Positions 57,036-64,000 of a stretch of 64,000 nt of DNA are shown here, one piece after another. Below the pieces are notes generated by a model. The model made no database searches. It had not been told where the DNA came from and saw nothing but the letters and a program-made list of their open reading frames with translations. Each line of letters begins with the position of its first letter. The stretch's first letter is position 1. The position numbers and the translations under genes are program-made. This DNA is from Plotosus lineatus (taxonomy: Eukaryota; Chordata; Actinopteri; Siluriformes; Plotosidae): the NCBI GenBank assembly GCA_024760905.1, contig CM045745.1:7162782-7226781 (forward strand), given 5' to 3'.

Positions 57036-57122
57036 ATGCGGTTGAGTGATATCGCAAAGGAATATGGCCGAAATCTGTCTACCATCGGTACGATATTGAA
57101 GCAGAAGGAGGACTTAAAAGGT
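57036..57122 (+). pseudogene. Pogo-type transposase HTH remnant
   Basis: ATG at 57036 begins MRLSDIAKEYGRN, followed by STIGTILKQKEDLKG, a helix-turn-helix of the same type as 20701-20877. The frame then enters AT-rich DNA without a catalytic domain. Confidence 0.7.
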
Positions 57123-57340
57123 ATACTTTTAATATATATATATATATTTATATAACTTTATATAACTTTATATATATATTAATATATAACTTTAATTTTT
57201 AAAGGTTTTAGGGGGTAGTACTGGGGGCCTTGGAACGAATCACACGTTTTACATGTAAAATGTGATTCAACTTATGAAAAATCCAGGTTAAGAAAAAGGC
57301 TCTGGAAAGGATTAATTCCGTAAGATGAGATACCACTGTA

Positions 57341-57661
57341 CTTAATTTTTTAAAAGTCTCTAATTGAAACACTTTTTGTTAAGAGTCTACACAGAACCTT
57401 GTTAATAAATCAATTGATATTACGGTCATATTTATTCATTTAAATTGTTTATCAGATGTGATTGACATGTAATTAAAAGACAGCGAAGTCTGACTTGTAG
57501 AAATGTGTCTCACATGAATTGTAGAGCTGTGTGTCACACAACACTGAATATGTACGCCACACCCTTTTCATTTTATTCTGGTTTATTTGTGATCTCATAT
57601 CTCAGTGGTATAGCAGAGAGCTGTGAAAAAGAGAGGAGCGATAGGATTTATACCGCCTTTC

Positions 57662-57667
<6 letters not shown>
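57341..57667. other. Unique sequence
   Basis: Nothing recognised. Confidence 0.35.

Positions 57668-57717
<50 letters not shown>
57668..57717. repeat. (GT)n microsatellite
   Basis: GT run ending in gcgcgcg. Confidence 0.95.
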
Positions 57718-57724
<7 letters not shown>

Positions 57725-57935
57725 GCGTGTTGCTCCTGGCTGAAACATCAGGATTATATAGATAGCTAAATTCAATCTCCAACCAATCTCCAGCCAAAAG
57801 GGACACTTGATAAAGGGAATTGCTAAGTGATCCATCCAAAGTTCTCGGTCCACATATTGAAAAAATAGATAGAGAGGTATTTGGGAGTTTGTGGTGAGTT
57901 GGAGGGCGAAAGAGCTTCTGAATAAGGTCGTGCGT

Positions 57936-57940
<5 letters not shown>

Positions 57941-58011
<71 letters not shown>
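57941..58011. repeat. (AC)n microsatellite
   Basis: About 35 AC units. Confidence 0.97.
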
Positions 58012-58013
<2 letters not shown>

Positions 58014-58617
58014 CCTACTGAAACCCATATGGTTGCCTGGCAACTCTGAGTCACACTGGTGTTGAGTATTTAGCTGTGTGATGTGGGGTTGTGTGTGAGT
58101 ATGTGTGTACACATGTGCGTGAAGTGGGAGGATCATGAAAGCGTCTCATTGATGGCCACTTCAAAATTTGCTAGAGAAACAAAGCAGATGGAGATTACAA
58201 GCCTGCCCATGGTTAACTTTAAATCCATACCGTCACGGACTGTCAGAATATCAAATGATTTAAGTGACATCGACAGAAAAAGGGACGCGTCTGTTTCAGT
58301 GCCCAGTGTAGCGCACATTAGTGATCACATGTTCCATTTTATCAGTTTAGGCCAGGCTCTGATCTCACAGACTGAAAGTCTCAGCGTGTGTGAGGGGGTG
58401 TGTGGCAGAGTTAATGTACCGTGGAGGTCTTTATCACTTAGGGCTTTTAGCATCTTCATGATCTTCATGAGTAGACACAGTTTCAATCTTCTTGTCATGC
58501 CTCTTAGCCCTTATTATCCGTTAAACAAGAACACTAAACAGCATCACCTCTGTGCTACTTTGTTCTCCAGTGAAACTGCACACTTCTGTTCCTATAAGCA
58601 CTCAGTGCGTCTCATAA
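58012..58617. other. Unique sequence with a long but unsupported frame
   Basis: A 185-codon plus-strand frame spans 58083-58640, beginning in GT-rich DNA. It shows no recognisable domain and ends inside a SINE tail. The stretch 58140-58330 is mixed in composition and could be a conserved non-coding element. Confidence 0.4.
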
Positions 58618-58753
58618 ATATTAGTGCTGCAGTGGCCTAGTGAACTGCCCATGGTGTACTCTGGTCTCAGCCAGAGCTGGTGGAGATGGGAGTTAACCTC
58701 ATAATAAGCTTAACACAGCCTAATAAAAGCAGTTCAGAAAATAAATGAATGAA
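58618..58753 (+). mobile_element. V-SINE-type tail fragment
   Basis: Tail only (gtggcctagtgaactgccca, aaaataaatgaatgaa) with ataaatatt on both sides as a possible duplication. Confidence 0.7.
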
Positions 58754-58796
58754 TAAATATTCGTTTTTAATCTTGATTTTATATATTTGGAGGGCG

Positions 58797-58933
58797 TAAT
58801 CGTGGTGTAGTGGTTAGTGTCTGCCTCACAACAAAAATATCCCAGGTTGAGGAGCCCGGAAGTGGAGTTGAGGAGTTTGCAAGTTTTTGCACATGAGCAT
58901 GGGTTTACTTCCTCAGTCAAAAGACATTAACAT
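58797..58933 (+). mobile_element. V-SINE 5' part, split
   Basis: Head (cgtggtgtagtggttagtgt), diverged core and tcagtcaaaagacattaaca, interrupted by a TA-flanked element; resumes at 59746. Confidence 0.65.
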
Positions 58934-58935
58934 TA

Positions 58936-59743
58936 CCTTATTTTCCGGACTATATGCCGTTCCGGAGTACAAGTCGCACTGGCCAAAAAAAAAATGCATA
59001 ATAAAGGAAGAAAAAAAAAAAAAAAAAAAACCCATATATAAGTCGCACTGGACTATAAGTCGCAAACTCATGGAAACTGTCTACCATAGTTTGGAAATCT
59101 GCTGGTAGTTTTTGTGATGTTGTGGTCCTCGCTCTGATAGAGAGGCGGTTGCACTGCAGTAACACCAAGAAAGTCCTCACGCAAAGTCATTTATATTCAT
59201 CTCCTTGACAACTACCTGGATGTGGAAATGCAACTGCACTGTTGACAAGCCCTTCCCTGAGCATGTTACTCAAGCGCCCATGTGCGAGCTCGTTTCCCTA
59301 GCTGTGGCCATCTAGCTTTAATCCCGTGATTAGCTTTTAGCCCGCAATTAGCTTTTTTTTTTTTATTTCTTCATTACAGTAATTATAATGTCTGCTTTTC
59401 TTCAGTCCCTCACAAGTTTCTTGTTCACTCCAAACTTTCTTTCTGCTGCTCAATTACCATTTTCTGCTGCATATTTCACTACTTGCAGCTTGTAATCCAC
59501 AGAATAGGATTTTATTTTGGGGACATTGCTTCAGTGGTACAGGATGAGCATATACTGGTACCCAAGCCTAGAGTGCCCTCTTGTGGTTGTGAGTGTAAAA
59601 ATAACAAACGTGAAATTAAGTTCGTTATTATTATGACGAACAGAATTATATGTAATAATTTCACATATAAATTGCTCTGGAGTATAAGTCGCACCTTCAG
59701 CCAAAGTATGACAAAAGTGTGAATTGTAGTCCGAAAAATGCGG
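58936..59743. mobile_element. TA-flanked element inserted in a V-SINE
   Basis: Left CCTTATTTTCCGGACTATAT pairs with the right end (reverse complement CCGCATTTTTCGGACTACAA); TA outside at 58934-58935 and 59744-59745. The phrase tataagtcgcac occurs repeatedly near both ends (59036, 59052, 59681). An A-run lies at about 59010-59029. No transposase frame. Confidence 0.8.
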
Positions 59744-59745
59744 TA

Positions 59746-59758
59746 GGTAAATTGATCC

Positions 59759-59805
<47 letters not shown>

Positions 59806-59880
59806 TGATTGCCCTATGATGTTCCGGCCACATCCTGCCTCTGCTCATTCTTGACCCTGCAACCATAGCAGGCTGGTTTG
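59746..59880 (+). mobile_element. V-SINE 3' part, with (GT)n
   Basis: Resumes with ggtaaattgatcctag, has a (GT)n run at 59763-59802 and gtgattgccctatgatg. The tail is incomplete. Confidence 0.55.
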
Positions 59881-60177
59881 AACATTAGAGAATAAGAGTG
59901 AGAGTATTTTTTTTTGTTTTGATTCCTCTAAATGTATGCAGATGTAGATATTTTAATGTCCAATTCAAATAGACATGATTTGTTGACTAACAGGTGATTT
60001 GAGTTTTTTTGTTTGGTTTTGTTTTTTAGTTTGGTTTTTTTGAATGACCGAAATGTGTCAATATATGAAAATAGCAGTGAGCAGTAAAAAAAATTCCAAT
60101 AACTATTCCCTACGTTTTCCCCTTTAATTTAGTATAAACTGTATTAATTTAGTATTTAGAACGCTGTAATAAGGATT

Positions 60178-60180
<3 letters not shown>
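59881..60180. other. Unique sequence
   Basis: Nothing recognised; T-rich near 60005-60040. Confidence 0.35.
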
Positions 60181-60245
<65 letters not shown>

Positions 60246-60281
60246 TGCACACACACACACACACACGCACACACACACACA

Positions 60282-60319
<38 letters not shown>

Positions 60320-60338
60320 CGCACACGCGCGCACGCAC

Positions 60339-60369
<31 letters not shown>
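60181..60369. repeat. Compound (AC)n microsatellite
   Basis: About 190 bp of AC with cgcac and catac interruptions. Confidence 0.97.
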
Positions 60370-61214
60370 ATGATTGTGAACACTGCTACATAACACAAAG
60401 TATTTTTACAGTTATAATAAAATGTACCGGTTTATCAAAACATGTAATTCATTCAGTACAAGCACACACACACATATTTATGCCATGTTTTAAAACTTTG
60501 AAAAAGGTCTGTTTACTCAATTACTGTGATAAATCTTCCATCAAAACATCTAACATCCATGAAAAAGAGTAGGACGTAATGACTGGTATTTTCTCGTAGC
60601 CTATGGCTCATTCAGCTGCAGGTGAAAAGCATCAGTGGTTGTGAATTTAGAATGAAAAACATTCATTTCTCAGGAGTATAAGAGTAAAAGATTAGAACAG
60701 ATGTTAATATGTGATGTGAAGACGTGTTAATCAGTTTGAAGTCAGTTGATCCAAGATTTCCGTTTTATCTCATGAAAGATATCTGATTAAATTCGCAAAA
60801 TGTCAATGGATTGAATCGTTGTTCTGAACAGCGCTTATGAACGTGAATCAGCGAGGTATCATTGCTGTATTCTCACACAGAATTGATACCGTGTTGGCAG
60901 AGTCATTGATCTCATGAGCTCAGGACAAAGCCTGCAGTTATTTCAACTGGCAGCAGAAAAACGAAGCGACATTTCAAGAACATCTGATGAAGAATTGCGA
61001 GGAACTCTTACAACTAATACTGATCTCACGAGATATGCATGAATGATTAAATTCCTCAATTTTTATATGCATATTCCTACAAGAAGATTATTTATATAAA
61101 TCACTACTGTATTAACGTGTTCTTATTCAACTCCGATTGGATCCCTGGAGCTGAATATAATTTTATACTGTGGTGCTTTAAAGTTGTAAATCTTTTATAA
61201 TTCGTTCATTTGTC
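60370..61214. other. Unique sequence, possible conserved non-coding DNA
   Basis: About 840 bp free of recognised repeats, the longest such stretch in this part of the window. Composition is mixed and no frame shows coding bias. Whether it is conserved cannot be told from one sequence. Confidence 0.35.
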
Positions 61215-61545
61215 TTCTCATTGTTCATTTTCTGTAACCACTTAATCCTAATTAGGGTTGTGGCGAGGCTGGCGCCCATCCTAGCCGACTCTGGGTGAGG
61301 GCAGAGTGAACCAGCTCGACAGGCCATCGCAGGGCAGAAACACGCTGACGGCTATGCAGCTACTCTTGCCGAACGTCAGCAATGGTTCTTTTACATGAAC
61401 CTCACACCATAGACAGTGAGAGACACGGCCGGCCTTTTGATAACCCAGTTAATGCACTGGGGGGACAGTGACAAACCGTTGAGAATGGGGCTTGAACCCC
61501 CAACCTTAGGATCAGTGATCCAGCACCTTTACCACTGCCTCGTTT
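61215..61545 (-). mobile_element. SINE (head A), V-SINE-like tail
   Basis: Antisense tail (gggttgtggcgaggctggcg), body (cagtgagagacacggccggc) and head (ggggcttgaacccccaacct); the extreme 5' end is missing. Confidence 0.85.
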
Positions 61546-61662
61546 GTTTTCTGAACCACTTAATCCTAATTAGGATCATGGAGAGGCTGGTGCCCATCTC
61601 AGCTAAGTCAGGGTGAGGGCAGAGTACACCCTGGGTAGCTAGTCAGGCCATTGAAGGGCAAC
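61546..61662 (-). mobile_element. V-SINE-type tail fragment
   Basis: A second antisense tail (aggatcatggagaggctggt) directly beside the previous SINE head. Confidence 0.75.
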
Positions 61663-62259
61663 TTATATATTGTTAAAAAATATATTTCTGCCTAAACATG
61701 ACTTCAGATAACATTAGATTTTCACATATGTCTGAAAAATAGATACAGATAGAACCGAAAGAGAAAACAGAAATTATTGCATTTGGTTATTTATGGTGAA
61801 AAATTATCCACAATTACATGTCTCTTGTTGGCAATCGTAGATTCACCTCTAATATTAGCAGGTAAATTTGAAGTTGAAATTCGAGTCAGTTGTTTTCAAT
61901 CAATTGGATGAACATCATGTGAAAGTGATCACAGTGTTTTAAACAACAGGTATCTGTCAAACTCTGACCTTTACAACACGTGTTTATGAAAGCATATCAT
62001 GGCATGAACAAACGATATTTCTAAGTAGCTCAGAAAAAGACTTCTTGATACTCATCGGGCTAGAAAGCACTACAAAACCATCTGTGAAGTGCATGGGGTT
62101 CCACCAAGCTATAGTCGGACAGATGGAGGCAATATGAGCCCGAAGTCCCCCTCTCCAGAATTGGATCAACAATGATCAGTAAACGGTAATCCTGGGTAAA
62201 TTTTAAGCAACTAAAAGCCACTTTCACATTGGCTGATTTTATTCCTTATGAGTCCACCA
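61663..62259. other. Mostly unique sequence
   Basis: The piece 62055-62130 translates in one plus frame to KTICEVHGVPPSYSRTDGG, possibly a degraded N-terminal region of the Tc1-like element downstream. Otherwise nothing recognised. Confidence 0.4.
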
Positions 62260-62261
62260 TC

Positions 62262-62860
62262 AAAAAAAAAAAAAAAAAAAAAAAAAAAAGACAGGGCAAA
62301 CCTGGTGTACTAGCCAGAGTTGCAAAGAAAAAAGTGTTATTGCTGCTGTTTTAGAGTTTCTTAAAGGTTACCTGAAAAAAATGTGGATGGCTAAAGCCAA
62401 AATAGAATTTTTTGGGATGATTACAAACGGAAATACTGCATTCAAGCATTCCAACATAAGTACTGTACTTTATTCCATTTGTGAAACATGGTGGTGGAAG
62501 TATCGTAGTCTGGGTCTGTTTTGCTGCATCTGGACTAGGACAGTTTGGCACTGTTGATGGAACAATAAATTACTCTGAATTCTAACCATCAAATTATAAT
62601 AATAGTAATTCTAAATTACACCCTCAAACTCCAAAGGGAAATGTGAGGATATCGGTCTGTGAATGAAATTCCAAGTGAATGTTGGTCATGCAAGAGGACA
62701 TTAAACTTAATGGTGTAGGTTCTTCTAAGCAGGGCAGGGAATGGTTAAAGAAAAATAAATATAATGTTTCGGAATACCATAGTCTTGATCTGAGATAAAT
62801 GTTCTACCAGCAGTTTGAGGAAACGAAAATTGAATCTGGTCTGTATGAACGAATTAATTA
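62262..62860 (+). pseudogene. Tc1-like transposase, decayed
   Basis: After an A-run (62262-62288), plus-strand pieces match a Tc1-like transposase: KIEFFG near 62400, VKHGGGSIVVWVCFAASGL near 62480-62540, VDGTINYSEF, then across a frameshift VMQEDIKL and REWLKKNKYNVSEYHS (about 62740-62785). The catalytic Asp regions are mutated and several stops are present. Confidence 0.75.
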
Positions 62861-63030
62861 AATGAAATCCAAATCAAAGTGCAAGACTGATCAACAGATA
62901 CCACAAATGTCGGAACACAAAGCTAGACATTCTTTTTCTACTCATAGATATGTTTTATAGTTTCATTTTCCTCAATAAATAAATGACCAGGTGTAATATT
63001 GTGGTCTCGTTTGTTTCGTTAAGTTCTCTT

Positions 63031-63270
63031 GATGAGCAGCACGGTGGCGCAGTGGTTAGCACGTCCTCCTGACAGCAAGAAGGCTTTTGGTTTGATTCCC
63101 AGCTCGGGAGTTTCTGTGTGGAGTTTGAATGTTCTCCCCGTACTTCCCTGGGTTTCCTCTGGTTACTCTCATTTCCTCCCACAGTCCAAAAACATACACA
63201 GAAAGCTGATTTGCGGTGTCAGCCTCCCCCCACAACCCTAATTAGGATTAAGCAGCTTACAAAATGAATG
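63031..63270 (+). mobile_element. V-SINE with perfect 10-bp duplication
   Basis: Head (ggcgcagtggttagcacgtc), B box (ggtttgattcccagc), core (gtgtggagtttgaatgttct), then an internal deletion joining the core to the last part of the tail (gtcagcctccccccacaacc). The duplication aagttctctt lies at 63021-63030 and 63271-63280. Confidence 0.9.
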
Positions 63271-63404
63271 AAGTTCTCTTTATCTGCTTTAATGACTTGT
63301 CTGAAATTCTGATTATGCTTAAATTAAATGTTTAAATAAATCAAATTTCGGCTGAAATACAGAAAATTCAAAAGTGTTCACAATTTTTAAGCACCACTAT
63401 TTTT

Positions 63405-63740
63405 TCTTCTTTTCCTTTTGGCTTTTTCCCCTTTATCAGGGGTCACCACGGTCAATCATCGCATGTTTGATTTGGCGTAGGTTTTTACGTCGTTTGCCTT
63501 TCCTGACACAATCCTTTAGCAAGGGACGGAAACACGCTGACGGCTTTGCAGCTCCTCTTTACGAAAGTCAGCAATGGTTCTTTTACATGAACCTCTCACC
63601 ATAGACAGTGACAGACATGGCCCGCCTTTGATAACCCAGTGAGCTGCACTGCGAGCAACCTTGTGGAGAGTGGGACTCGAACCCCTAACCCGAGGATCAG
63701 CGATCCAGCGCCCTATACCACCAGGCCATCACTGCCTTTT
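63405..63740 (-). mobile_element. SINE (head A), RTE-like tail
   Basis: Antisense tail (ccctttatcaggggtcacca), body (gacagtgacagacatggccc) and head (gtgggactcgaacccctaac, ccaccaggccatcactgcc). Confidence 0.88.
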
Positions 63741-63977
63741 TAAACACTTTTTAGGCAGTATAGTAACAATAGGAATTTACAAAGTAGAAAGGAAATAAAT
63801 ATTTTTCTACAATCCCTACATATCCCAAATAAACAAGACCACGACGAAGGTGGCAAGGAAAATTCCTTGAGAGGAGTCGGTCCCAAAAGTGAAACCCATC
63901 CTCATTTGGGTGAAACCATATAAATACAACCCATACTTCATCACAGTCCAACATGAAGTCCGGTTGGTTATACCACA
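63741..63977. other. Unique sequence
   Basis: Nothing recognised. Confidence 0.35.
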
Positions 63978-64000
63978 ACTCCTTCTTCTTCTTCTTTTCC
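63978..64000 (-). repeat. (CTT)n, possible start of an antisense LINE tail
   Basis: The final 23 bases, ending in cttcttcttcttttcc, look like the antisense of the (gaa)n tail that ends RTE-like LINEs and SINEs here. The window stops before this can be confirmed. Confidence 0.4.

Larger units (their letters stand above)
55902..57338 (+). mobile_element. Pogo-like element carrying an internal minisatellite
   Basis: Left tip CAGTGGTACCTCACCTTACG; the right tip as reverse complement is CAGTGGTATCTCATCTTACG. TA lies outside at 55900-55901 and 57339-57340. The interior holds a 38-bp-unit tandem array (56040-56860) and a transposase HTH remnant (57036-57122). Subterminal landmarks (tccaggttacgaaaaacatt) connect it to 40402-41887 and 4531-5274. 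Confidence 0.88.

Noticed and set aside
58083..58640. 185-codon plus-strand frame
   Set aside because: It starts in GT-rich DNA, has no recognisable domain and runs into a SINE tail; probably open by chance.

Overview
The window is eukaryotic and almost certainly from a ray-finned (teleost) fish. It is AT-rich with long (AC)n, (AT)n and (GA)n arrays, and it is packed with repeats typical of fish: tRNA-derived SINEs with the V-SINE core, Tc1-like, pogo/Tigger-like and hAT-like DNA transposons, several non-LTR (LINE) families, and a Ty3/gypsy element with a chromodomain. The species cannot be named from sequence alone. There is no sign of operons, prokaryotic genes, rRNA, true tRNA genes or CRISPR.

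Only one short stretch looks like host coding sequence: a possible terminal exon at 328-454 with strong GC3 bias, of a protein I do not recognise. It is followed by unique sequence and a CpG-rich block (880-1330). Every other protein-like signal is a decayed transposable-element protein or a low-complexity translation of a microsatellite.

Layout. 1-1.3 kb: minisatellite, candidate exon, CpG-rich unique DNA. 1.4-8 kb: large (AC)n array, two tandem SINE copies with different tails, Tc1-like debris, pogo-like pieces, a chimeric inverted-repeat element (5373-6112) and an RTE-like LINE fragment (6211-7267). 8-19 kb: LINE fragments, TA-flanked miniature elements, a hAT element nested in a V-SINE (12170-12690), and two LINEs meeting tail to tail (15390-18370). 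19-25 kb: a pogo/Tigger element with clear terminal inverted repeats (20440-21222), a small hAT (22651-22977) and a Tc1-like pseudogene (about 22990-24260). 26.2-29.3 kb: the 3' half of a Ty3/gypsy retrotransposon with a 3' LTR and a SINE inserted in its reverse transcriptase. 30-36 kb: more TA-flanked elements, V-SINEs and a 1.28-kb hAT. 37-42 kb: a 550-bp (GT)n array, a near-perfect 107-bp-arm palindrome (40059-40290) and a 1.49-kb inverted-repeat element (40402-41887). 42-47 kb: hAT copies, one with a perfect 8-bp duplication. 47-55 kb: LINE, SINE and Tc1 copies. 55.9-57.3 kb: a pogo-like element with an internal 38-bp minisatellite. 57-64 kb: microsatellites, a TA-flanked element inside a V-SINE, SINEs and a Tc1-like remnant.

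I did not find a convincing new gene system. The most informative signals concern repeat biology. One tRNA-derived SINE head is joined at a constant breakpoint to two different 3' tails, one shared with the local RTE-like LINE and one with the V-SINEs. One miniature transposon family has turned a single-copy 38-bp segment into a minisatellite. There are also several nested insertions with intact target-site duplications. Family names rest on motif recognition only; no database search was run.
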